From Micromonospora inyonensis (GTDB lineage: Bacteria > Actinomycetota > Actinomycetes > Mycobacteriales > Micromonosporaceae), in assembly GCF_900091415.1 (NCBI RefSeq), contig NZ_FMHU01000002.1:1612001-1676000 (forward strand): 64,000 bases of DNA, written 5' to 3'. A program made the position numbers and the translations under genes. This document shows, in pieces, positions 51,906 through 59,737 of the stretch. Within the stretch, counting starts at the first letter, position 1. Each line of letters starts with the position of its first letter. The notes beneath the pieces were generated by a model that saw only the letters and a list, made by a program, of their open reading frames with translations, was not told where the DNA came from and searched no databases.

Positions 51906-52917
51906 GAGCCTTTCCGCGTAACGGTGTGAGTGCGGCGCGTAGCGGCGTTGGTGGGCGGTGCGGACACGCCCGGACCCGTTGTGGTGCAAGGGAAAGACGC
52001 AGAGCCCCGGTATGAAGTGGTCCTTCCACAGATCAACTTCAGTAGGGGCCCTGCGTCGCCATGAGTGTCACATACACCGCCGAGCTGTCCGTGCGCGAGG
52101 AGACCGTGTTGTTCCTGTCCGGGCTTCTGCATGGGCAACGGCAGCGGCTCGGGACCCGTTCCGGGACGCGGTCGCTGAGCTGCTTCAAGCAGGCGATCCT
52201 GGTGATCCGCTGGTTCCTCGACGGCACTCGGGTCAAGCAGTTGGCCATCGACAACCAGGTCAGCTCGTCGACCGGCTACGCCTACCTGCACGAGGGCATC
52301 CGGGTCCTCGCCGCGCACGCGCCGGGCCTGGAATCGGTGCTGTTGGCGGCGAAGATGGCCGGCTACGCCCACGTGAACATCGACGGGACCCTGATCGAGA
52401 CCGACCGGTGCCGCACACCGGGGCCGACGCCGGGAGTGGACTCTGGTGGTCCGGCAAACACGACAACCACGGCGGTAACGTGCAGGTCATCACCGCCCCG
52501 GACGGGTGGCCGCTGTGGACCTCACCAGTGCGTCCCGGCCGGGAACATGACACGACCGCCCTGCGCGAACACGGCATCCTGCCCCTGCTGACCGCCTGGA
52601 CCAACGACCAGCGGCGGGTTCTCGGCGACCTTGGCTACGAAGGCGAAGCCGACACGATCACGACCGCGTTCAAGAAGCCGCGCAACGGCACCTGCACCGA
52701 CGTGCAGCAGCAGTTCAACAAGGCCCACAACGGTGTCCGCGCCATCGGCGAACGCGGAAACTCCCTGCTCAAGACCACCTTCAAAGCGCTGCGCAACGTC
52801 AGCCTGTGCCCGTGGAACATCGGCAGGATCACCGCGGCGGCCCTCGTGCTCCTGCACGTCGAGCACAACCGCACAACCTGATCACCCAACGCCACGACCC
52901 GTTACGCGGAAAGGCTC
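51906..52917 (+). mobile_element. IS5-family (ISL2-like) insertion sequence, copy 2, 1012 bp
   Basis: Same length, ends and encoded protein as the copy at 46988-47999. It is flanked by a different 3-bp direct repeat, ACT (51903-51905 and 52918-52920), again of ANT form, so it arrived by its own transposition. It interrupts the 3' part of the DJ-1/PfpI gene. Confidence 0.92.
52061..52881 (+). CDS. IS5-family transposase in two frames (copy 2)
   Basis: Same protein sequence as copy 1: first frame from ATG 52061 through HVNIDGTLIETDRC, -1 shift near 52441, then the second frame with the remaining Asp and Glu of the DDE triad to 52881. That two independently inserted copies share the shift favours a functional frameshift or supply of transposase in trans. 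Confidence 0.85.
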
Positions 52918-53071
52918 ACTGACCCTGGCCGGCCTGATCGCGGGCGACCACATCGCGCAGACCGTGCAACTCATCATCGAGTACGCACCGGACCCGCCCT
53001 ACGACGCGGGCTCAGTGGACTCCGCCCCAGCGGCTGTCATCGAGAGCGCGATGAACACAATGTCGGCGTGA
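52918..53071 (+). pseudogene. DJ-1/PfpI gene, last segment
   Basis: Removing IS copy 2 and one ACT joins IDMAL to TLAGLIAGDHIAQTVQLIIE, then YAPDPPYDAGSVDSAP and the natural stop at 53071. The original gene would have encoded about 215 aa, the normal DJ-1/PfpI size. Confidence 0.85.
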
Positions 53072-53105
53072 GAACGAGATGTTCGTGACCGGGCGGACAC
53101 GCACG

Positions 53106-53560
53106 AGTCACAACGTTGGCGACGCGGTTTGGACCGCGCCGGCGAGATCGTCCGGATCATCGTCGGGGATCTGGTCGGCAGGCAGAGGTTCCCACCCGTC
53201 CCGCCGCATCCAGACGAGAAACGCCGCCGGGTCCAGGATGTGCATCTCCACCAGCCGGGTCACCCGCGCCACCCGGCCGGGCAACGCGGCCAGCCGCGGC
53301 GCCAGCGCCTACGCGGGCACCGGCCAGGACGGGACGCCAGCCTGTGCGACGGCCGGCCCGGCAGGCTGCCTGCCACCGTGTCGACCTCCGCGCTCAACCG
53401 CGCCGTCGCGCTGTGCTCGACGGCTTGGCGCAGCAGGGCCGCGGCCGCCTCGCTCGCCCGCGGGCCCAGGTCGGTCAGCACGGTCTGCGCGGCCGGGGAC
53501 ATGCCCGGACGGTGCAGCATCACCAGCACCGGCCCGACGCCTCGGTGCACCCTACCCCGC
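53106..53560 (-). pseudogene. Decayed hypothetical gene (C-terminal fragments)
   Basis: Two minus-strand frames with real coding character follow each other: SPAAQTVLTDLGPRASEAAA through ARLSAEVDTVAGSLPG, and then LAALPGRVARVTRLVEMHIL, DPAAFLVWMRRDGWEPLPAD ending at the stop 53106. A frameshift and a TAG lie between them near 53310. No start is evident. Family not recognised. It lies at the edge of the IS hot spot. Confidence 0.5.
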
Positions 53561-53801
53561 ACGGCGCTGTCGGCGGTTCCTCCGCCGCCGGCAGCGCCGC
53601 CCACTCCGGTACGGGCGGCCGGCCCGACGCCTGACCGGTCGTACGGGCGTCGGGGGTCACGCGAGGCGCCCCCCGCCGACGTGTCGGGACCTCTACGGTG
53701 GTCAGCCGGAGCCGTTCCTTCAGCCGAGGAGAGCCGATGGCCGACCCCCGTCACCGACGCGTCACCCGTCCCGGGGCCTCCCCGACGGACGGCGTGGGAC
53801 G

Positions 53802-55334
53802 GTGAGCGCGCCGGTGCCCGTCGTCATCGTCGGAGCCGGCCCCACCGGCGTGACCGCCGCGCTGCTGCTCGCCGGGCACGGCGTCCGGTCGGTGCTCCTC
53901 GACCGGTGGGCGGACGTCTACCCCCGGCCCCGGGCCGTGCACCTCGACGACGAGGTCTACCGGATCCTGCACCGGATCGGGGTGCACGAGCAGTTCGCCG
54001 CCATCTCCCGGCCGGCCGAGGGGCTGCGGTTGCTCGCCCCTGACCACCGGGTCCTCGCCGAGTTCCGCCGGGGCGCGGCGGCCGGCATCCACGGTCATCC
54101 CCAGGCGAACATGTTCGACCAGCCGGAGTTGGAACGCCTGCTGCGTCGCCGGCTGGCCGAGGAACCGCTGGTCACCCTCCGCGGCGACGTCGAGGTCACC
54201 GGCGTCGACCCCGACGGCGACGCGGTGCGCGTACGTCTTGTCGACCGCGCGTCGGGAACGGCGGAGACGCTTCCCGCGCGGTACGTGCTCGGCTGCGACG
54301 GCGCCAACAGCACCGTCCGGCCGCTGATCGGCTCGACCATGCGCGACCTCGGTTTCGCCCAGCGCTGGCTGGTGGTCGACGTCGACACCGACGTCGACAT
54401 CGACGCGTGGGAGGGCGTACACCAGGTCTGCGACCCGCATCGCGCCGCGACGTACATGCGGGTGGGACGACGACGGTACCGGTGGGAGTTCCGGCTGCTG
54501 CCCGGTGAGACGGCCGCCGACCTCTCCGTGCCGGAGACCCTGCACCGGCTCGTCCGGCCGTGGACCGGGGAGGTGCCCTTCGCCGCGCTCACCGTGACCC
54601 GCTGCGCCGAGTACACCTTCCGTGCCCAGGTCGCCGACCGGTGGCGGTCCGGGCCCGTCCTCCTCCTCGGCGACGCGGCCCACCTCACCCCGCCCTTCAT
54701 CGGCCAGGGCATGGGCGCCGGCCTGCGCGACGCGGCCAACGTGACCTGGAAGCTCGCCGCCGTCCTCTCCGGCAGCCTGCCGGAGAGCGTCCTGGACAGC
54801 TACGAGACGGAGCGGCGGCCACACGTCACGTCGCTGATCCGGCTGGCCACGGTGATCGGCCGCGCGATGACCGAGGGGGGCGAGGTCGGCAACCTGCTCC
54901 GTCGGGTCGTCGCCCCCCGCCTCGCCTACCTGCTCTGTTTCCGGGCGAAGGTCCTCGACAGCGCGACCCCGCCGTTGCCGCGGTCGGCGCTGCGTCAGCG
55001 TCGCCCGTCGCCGCGCAGCCTGCACGGCCGGCTCTGCCCGAACGCGCTCCTCGGTGCCGGCCGCCGGTTCGACGACATGGTCGGGCCCTGCTTCGCGCTG
55101 GTCACCGTCCGGGCGCTGTCGACGCAGGTGACCGGGGCGGCGCGGCGACACGGCGTGGTGCCGGTGCCGGTGGACCCGGCCTCGGCGCTCGGGCGCTGGC
55201 TGCGTCGGGCCGGGGTCGACGCGGCCCTGGTCCGTCCCGACCGGACGGTGATGACCTCGGGGAACGACCTCGCCGCCCTGGTGGAACGGGCTCCTTCGCT
55301 CCGCTGCGCCGACCTGCCACCGGCCACCACCTGA
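53802..55334 (+). CDS. FAD-dependent aromatic monooxygenase (MhpA/PHBH type)
   Basis: 510 aa from GTG 53802. Rossmann FAD motif VIVGAGPTGVTAALLLAGHG, YVLGCDGANSTVR (DG motif) and GPVLLLGDAAHLTPPFIGQGMGAG (GD motif). A C-terminal thioredoxin-like tail follows. Closest in plan to 3-(3-hydroxyphenyl)propionate hydroxylases, which add a ring hydroxyl with NAD(P)H and oxygen; similar enzymes tailor or inactivate polyketides such as rifampicin. No meta-cleavage or biosynthetic genes are next to it, so detoxification is possible. Confidence 0.88.
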   Translation: MSAPVPVVIVGAGPTGVTAALLLAGHGVRSVLLDRWADVYPRPRAVHLDDEVYRILHRIGVHEQFAAISRPAEGLRLLAPDHRVLAEFRRGAAAGIHGHPQANMFDQPELERLLRRRLAEEPLVTLRGDVEVTGVDPDGDAVRVRLVDRASGTAETLPARYVLGCDGANSTVRPLIGSTMRDLGFAQRWLVVDVDTDVDIDAWEGVHQVCDPHRAATYMRVGRRRYRWEFRLLPGETAADLSVPETLHRLVRPWTGEVPFAALTVTRCAEYTFRAQVADRWRSGPVLLLGDAAHLTPPFIGQGMGAGLRDAANVTWKLAAVLSGSLPESVLDSYETERRPHVTSLIRLATVIGRAMTEGGEVGNLLRRVVAPRLAYLLCFRAKVLDSATPPLPRSALRQRRPSPRSLHGRLCPNALLGAGRRFDDMVGPCFALVTVRALSTQVTGAARRHGVVPVPVDPASALGRWLRRAGVDAALVRPDRTVMTSGNDLAALVERAPSLRCADLPPATT

Positions 55335-55428
55335 CCGCCGTCCCCGCCGCCCGGAGCCTGGGGGTCGGCAGCCCCGATCCCGGGCGCGGCCTGCGCTTCG
55401 GCGGCCGTCAGGCTAATTGGCAACAGTG

Positions 55429-55476
55429 TTGACAAAAATACAAAGCATCGACATGCTTCGCTAGAGAGCGCTCTCT
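55429..55476 (+). promoter_or_regulatory. Promoter with LacI-type operator upstream of GH16 gene
   Basis: TTGACA (55429-55434) and, 17 nt later, CATGCT (55452-55457) form a plausible -35/-10 pair. Just downstream is the perfect 14-bp palindrome AGAGAGCGCTCTCT (55463-55476), close to CebR/LacI-type operators with a central CGCT/AGCG core. A LacI regulator bound there would block the start region. This implies induction by a glucan-derived sugar. Confidence 0.6.
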
Positions 55477-55621
55477 CGTCCGCCGGGTGGAACGGTGTCA
55501 CCGGTGTCCGCCGTCAGCCGCGGGCGCGTCCGGCATCGCCCGGCCGGACATCGCGCCGCGCCCGGCGGCGGCCGACGGCACGCCGCCGCCCGGACCGCTC
55601 CACCACGCGAAGGAGATCCCC

Positions 55622-56878
55622 GTGCCCCGATTCCGATTTCCCCCGCGAGCCCGCACACTCGCCCTCGCCCTCGGCGCTGTCGTGGGGTTCACCGCGGCAC
55701 CCGTCCTGCCCGCCGCCGACGGGCCCGCGCAGGCCGCGATCGGCGGCATCACCTGGCAGGACGAGTTCAACGCACCGGCCGGCACACCCGTCGACCAGAG
55801 CAGGTGGCGGTTCGACATCGGTGGGCACGGCTGGGGCAACAACGAGTTGCAGTACTACACCAACAGCACCAGCAACGCGGTGCACGACGGCCAGGGCAAC
55901 CTGGTCATCACCGCCCGGCGGGAGAACCCGAACAACTACCAGTGCCACTACGGCCGGTGCGAGTACACCTCGGCCCGTTTGCTGACCGCCGCGACGTTCA
56001 CCCAGGCGTACGGCCGCTTCGAGGCCCGGATCAAGATCCCCCGGGGCCAGGGCATCTGGCCGGCGTTCTGGATGCTCGGCAACGACTTCGGCAGCGTGGG
56101 CTGGCCGAACTCGGGCGAGATCGACATCATGGAGAACATCGGCCGGGAGCCGAACACCGTGTACGGCACCATCCACGGGCCCGGCTACTCCGGCGGAGGC
56201 GGCATCACCGGCAGCCGGACCATCGGCGCCCCGCTCGCTGACGCCTTCCACACCTACCGGGTGGACTGGGAACCGAACTCGATCATCTGGTACCTCGACG
56301 GGGTCGAGTTCCACCGGGTCGACCCGGGGCGGCTCGGCGGCAACCGGTGGGTCTTCGACCACCCGTTCTTCATGATCCTCAACGTGGCGGTCGGCGGGAA
56401 CTGGCCCGGCTACCCGGACGGCAGCACCCAGTTCCCGCAGCAGATGCTGGTCGACTACGTCCGGGTCAACGGCTACACCTCCTCCCCGCCGACCGGCACC
56501 ACCCGGATCCGGGGCGTGGGGAGCGGGCGCTGTGTCGACATCCCCGGAGCCAACCCGGTCGAGGGCGCCAAGCTGCAGATCTGGGACTGCAACACCACCG
56601 TCGCCCAGCAGTGGACGTTCGCCACCGACGGCACGGTCCGGGCGATGGGCAAGTGCATGGACCCGGCCTGGGCCGGCACGGCGAACGGCACCGAGGTCAA
56701 CCTGGTCACCTGCAACGGCAACCCGGTGCAACGGTTCACCCTGAACGCCGCCGGTGACCTGGTCAACCTCAGTTCCAACCGGTGCGTGGACGTCCGGGAC
56801 CACGTGACCGCCAACGGGGGCAAGCTCCAGCTCTGGGACTGCGCGGGCACGCCCAACCAGAAGTGGACCCGGTACTGA
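55622..56878 (+). CDS. Secreted GH16 beta-glucanase with ricin-type lectin domain
   Basis: 418 aa from GTG 55622, after AAGGAG. Sec signal peptide with cleavage after AAIGG-region Ala (about residue 38). GH16 domain: WQDEFNAPAGTPVDQSRW, GRFEARIKIPRGQGIWPAFW and the catalytic loop GEIDIMENIG (E166 nucleophile, D168, E171 acid/base). Residues about 295-418 form a ricin B-type beta-trefoil with QxW repeats (CVDIPG, LQIWDC, QQWTF, LQLWDC, NQKWTRY). Such enzymes cut beta-1,3- or 1,3-1,4-glucans; the lectin binds the polymer. Confidence 0.93.
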   Translation: MPRFRFPPRARTLALALGAVVGFTAAPVLPAADGPAQAAIGGITWQDEFNAPAGTPVDQSRWRFDIGGHGWGNNELQYYTNSTSNAVHDGQGNLVITARRENPNNYQCHYGRCEYTSARLLTAATFTQAYGRFEARIKIPRGQGIWPAFWMLGNDFGSVGWPNSGEIDIMENIGREPNTVYGTIHGPGYSGGGGITGSRTIGAPLADAFHTYRVDWEPNSIIWYLDGVEFHRVDPGRLGGNRWVFDHPFFMILNVAVGGNWPGYPDGSTQFPQQMLVDYVRVNGYTSSPPTGTTRIRGVGSGRCVDIPGANPVEGAKLQIWDCNTTVAQQWTFATDGTVRAMGKCMDPAWAGTANGTEVNLVTCNGNPVQRFTLNAAGDLVNLSSNRCVDVRDHVTANGGKLQLWDCAGTPNQKWTRY

Positions 56879-56988
56879 CCCGACACCCGGCTCCGGCCGG
56901 CCGGTCCAGCGGTCGGCCGGAGCCGCGTCGGTGGTCGACCGGCCAGCAGCTTCCTTATCCTTCCGTATATGGGGTAGGTTAGGGAACG

Positions 56989-57438
56989 ATGAGTGAAGGA
57001 ATGTACTCGGTCGAGCAGGTGGCCGAGCGACTCGGCCTGCACGTGCGCACGGTGCGCGGTTACATCCGCACCGGCCGGCTGCGCGCGGTCCGGATCGGCA
57101 AGCAGTACCGGATCGGCCGGGCCGACCTCGCCGCGCTGACCGGGCAGCCGGCGCAGCCGTCCGGGGCGCCCGTGGTGGAGGTGTCGAGCATCGTCCAGGT
57201 CGACGGCGTGGACCGGGCCACCGCCGACCGGCTCAGCACCCTCCTCCTGGCCGGGGCGCAGACCGCCCACGACCCCGGACGCCCGCTGCGTGTCCAGACC
57301 GTGCACGACGAGGAACGGAGCCGCATGAAGATCGTGATACTCGGGGGCGTCGCCGCCACCGCCGAGGTGCTGCACCTGGTCGGGGCGATGCTCGACGGCG
57401 GCAACGGCCTGCTGGTCGGGGAGGCCGACGATGCCTGA
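56989..57438 (+). CDS. Excisionase/MerR-type HTH regulator
   Basis: 149 aa from ATG 56989. An N-terminal winged HTH of the excisionase type (MYSVEQVAERLGLHVRTVRGYIRTGRLRAVRIG) is followed by a ferredoxin-like effector domain (VVEVSSIVQVDGVDRATADRL, VQTVHDEERSRMKIVILGG). The promoter has TAGGTT at 56975-56980 and an imperfect inverted repeat (TTCCTTATCC...GGTTAGGGAA), perhaps its own site. Its 3' end overlaps the DUF4180 gene by 8 nt, a conserved-looking pair. Confidence 0.8.
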   Translation: MSEGMYSVEQVAERLGLHVRTVRGYIRTGRLRAVRIGKQYRIGRADLAALTGQPAQPSGAPVVEVSSIVQVDGVDRATADRLSTLLLAGAQTAHDPGRPLRVQTVHDEERSRMKIVILGGVAATAEVLHLVGAMLDGGNGLLVGEADDA

Positions 57439-57799
57439 CGAGGTGCGGGAGCTGGCCGGGGTGCGGGTGCTGGTCTGCGATCCGGACGGCCCGCCGGTGG
57501 TCACCGTGCGGGACGCGCTGGACCTGGTCGGCGCGGCCTTCCTCGGTGCCCAGGTGGTGGCCGTTCCGGCCGGCCGGCTCGACGACAGGTTCTTCTCCCT
57601 GGACACCCGCTTCGCCGGTGAGGTCATGCAGAAGTTCGTCAACTACCAGCTACGGCTGGTGGTGCTCGGCGACATCTCCCGGCACCTCGCCGCCAGTTCC
57701 GCGCTGCGTGCCCTGGTCCACGAGTCGAACCGGGCCGACCACGTCTGGTTCCTGCCCGACCTCGAGGCGCTCGACGCCCGGCTGGGCGCCACGACCTGA
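57431..57799 (+). CDS. DUF4180 protein
   Basis: 122 aa from ATG 57431. Features of DUF4180: VRDALDLVGAAFLGAQVVAVP, RLDDRFFSLDTRFAGEVMQKFVNYQLRLVVLGDIS, ASSALRALVHESNR and VWFLPDLEAL. Function unknown; small, soluble, alpha/beta. The 8-nt overlap with the HTH gene means that both are made together, so it may be the sensory partner or target of that regulator. Confidence 0.85.
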   Translation: MPDEVRELAGVRVLVCDPDGPPVVTVRDALDLVGAAFLGAQVVAVPAGRLDDRFFSLDTRFAGEVMQKFVNYQLRLVVLGDISRHLAASSALRALVHESNRADHVWFLPDLEALDARLGATT

Positions 57800-58018
57800 C
57801 CCACGCGGCCGGGCCCGCCCGGGACCTGACCGGCCGGGCGAGCTCGTGCTGCTCCACCACGAACGCCGGGTCCTGCTCGCCGAGCCGCGTCACCATCGCT
57901 GTGAAAGCTCCGGGTGTCGACGCCCGCCGGGCGGACCACCGCCCGGGGTCCGCCGGTGTTGCCGTCCGGGTCGACCGGCCTGGCCGGGGTGGCGCCGCGT
58001 GCCCGGTACGGTGCGGGC

Positions 58019-58357
58019 ATGACCGTCGCACGCTCCGTCCTGCTGTTCGTCGTCGCCGCGCTGTTCGAGATCGGCGGGGCGTGGCTGGTCTGGCAGGGCT
58101 GGCGCGAGCACCGTGGCCTGTGGTGGATCGCCCTCGGGTTCGTCGCGCTCGGCGCGTACGGGTTCGTCGCCACGTTCCAACCGGATCCGAACTTCGGACG
58201 CATCCTCGCCGCGTACGGCGGCGTGTTCGTCGCCGGCTCCCTGGCCTGGGGGATGGTCGTGGACAGGTTCCGCCCGGACCGGTTCGACGTCGTCGGCGCG
58301 TTGATCTGCCTGGCCGGTGTCGCGGTCATCATGTACGCGCCCCGTGCGACCGGCTGA
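58019..58357 (+). CDS. ynfA: YnfA/UPF0060 family membrane protein
   Basis: 112 aa from ATG 58019. Four transmembrane helices: [89 protein letters not shown] and AYGGVFV match the SMR-related YnfA family. TACGGT at 58005 lies 8 nt before the ATG and no ribosome site is seen, so it is likely leaderless. Proposed efflux function comes from the family only. Confidence 0.9.
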   Translation: MTVARSVLLFVVAALFEIGGAWLVWQGWREHRGLWWIALGFVALGAYGFVATFQPDPNFGRILAAYGGVFVAGSLAWGMVVDRFRPDRFDVVGALICLAGVAVIMYAPRATG

Positions 58358-58539
58358 CGCCGCTCCCGGCGGCGGCGTCGTGGACCGGAGCGCGATCCGT
58401 CTGCGGCGGGTGACACGTTTCCGTGGAGGCCGTCGCCCCCCGACCGACGCTGGCGGTCGTCGCCGCGCGGGCCCGGTTCGAGAGGGACCGCCCGTCCGCG
58501 TGACCTCCATGCAACATGTGCCTGTGTCGAGGCGTGTGA

Positions 58540-59556
58540 TCAGGGCAGCTGTCGGGTGCTGTGTCGGACCACCAGCGCAGTGGCGAGTTCCAACCGGTGA
58601 CTGCCCAGTTCCTCGCCGCCCACGAGGCTGAGCAGCATCCGGGTGGCCATCGCGGCCATCTCGGTCAGCGGCTGCCGGACGGTGGTCAGGGGCGGCACGG
58701 CCCACCGGGCGGCGTCCAGGTCGTCGAAGCCGACGATGCTGAGGTCGTCCGGCACTCGCAGCCCCCGCTCGTAGAGGGCCTCGTACGCGCCCATGGCCAT
58801 CTCGTCGGCGCAGGCGAAGACGGCGGTGGGCGGTCGGGTCAGGTCGAGCAGGGCGTTGGTCTCCCGGTAGCCGGAGGCCGCGGTGAAGTCACCGGTACGG
58901 ACGTAGCCGGCCGGCACCCGGAGCCCGGCGGCGTTCATCGCGGCCCGGTAGCCGTCGACCCGGGCGCGGCTGCACGGCACCGTCGGTGGGCCGCCGATCA
59001 CGGCGACGCGCCGGTGGCCCAGGCCGATCAGGTGATCGGTGGCGGTCAGCCCGCCGGCCCAGTTGGTCGCGCCGACGCTGGGGATGTCGACCGGAGGGTG
59101 CCCGGCCGGGTCGATGATGACCACCGGGATGCCCAGTTCGTCGAGTTGGCCCCGCTGGCTGGTGGAGAGGTAGGAGAGCACCAGGAGCACCCCGTCGCAG
59201 CGGCGGTCGGCGAGCTGCTCGGTCCACCGGCGGTCGGGGCGGCTGCGGTGCCGCCCGTGCACCGCCGAGACGACCACGCCGAACCCGGCCCGGTAGGCCA
59301 ACTCCTCCACCCCGTCGATGATCTGCATCGCCCAGGGGCTGCCCAGGTCCCGCAGGACCAGGTCGATCAGGTGGGCCCGGTGGGTCGGTCGGCTGCTGCG
59401 GCGGGCGGTGTACCCGCGCTCGTCGAGCAGGGTCTGCACCCGCTGTCGGGTCGCCGGTGCGACGTCCGTGCGGCCGTTGAGAACCTTGGAGACGGTCGGG
59501 ACCGACACGCCTGCGGCCTGCGCGATCGCCGCCAGCGTCGTCCGTTGCTGCTCCAC
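58540..59556 (-). CDS. LacI-family regulator, probable arabinose repressor
   Basis: 338 aa from GTG 59556. HTH TLAAIAQAAGVSVPTVSKVL with NGRTDVAPATR, and a sugar-binding core with VLRDLGSPWAMQIIDGVEEL, HLIGLGHRRVAVIGG and LSIVGFDDLDAARWAVPPL. It diverges from araB, and a LacI-type operator overlaps the araB promoter at 59694-59707, so it probably represses the arabinose genes. Autoregulation is likely as the intergenic region is only 180 bp. Confidence 0.9.
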   Translation of the reverse strand: MEQQRTTLAAIAQAAGVSVPTVSKVLNGRTDVAPATRQRVQTLLDERGYTARRSSRPTHRAHLIDLVLRDLGSPWAMQIIDGVEELAYRAGFGVVVSAVHGRHRSRPDRRWTEQLADRRCDGVLLVLSYLSTSQRGQLDELGIPVVIIDPAGHPPVDIPSVGATNWAGGLTATDHLIGLGHRRVAVIGGPPTVPCSRARVDGYRAAMNAAGLRVPAGYVRTGDFTAASGYRETNALLDLTRPPTAVFACADEMAMGAYEALYERGLRVPDDLSIVGFDDLDAARWAVPPLTTVRQPLTEMAAMATRMLLSLVGGEELGSHRLELATALVVRHSTRQLP

Positions 59557-59679
59557 GCCATCACCCCGCGATCGTCAGCCCACCGCAGCATATCCCGAAA
59601 CTTTCGAGGATCGTCGTCGCCCTTCGTCGCGTGAGCGCATCCACCCGGCCGGCGTGGACCCGGCTTGACCCCTGACACC

Positions 59680-59707
59680 TTGACGGCTCTCTATGTGAGC
59701 GCTAACA
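59680..59707 (+). promoter_or_regulatory. araB promoter with LacI-type operator
   Basis: TTGACG (59680-59685) and TAACAC (59703-59708) form a -35/-10 pair with a 17-nt spacer. TGTGAGCGCTAACA (59694-59707), a near-perfect 14-bp palindrome around AGCGCT, overlaps the -10 region, as expected for repression by the divergent LacI protein. Confidence 0.65.
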
Positions 59708-59737
59708 CTGTTCCCGACGGGTGAGTGGAGGGGTGTC

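Noticed and set aside
46988..52917. Assembly duplication producing two identical 1-kb blocks
   Set aside because: The copies have different flanks and different perfect 3-bp target repeats, as expected for real transposition events.
49907..52917. Composite transposon carrying passenger genes
   Set aside because: The two adjacent elements are of different families and the DNA between them is just the middle of the interrupted DJ-1/PfpI gene.
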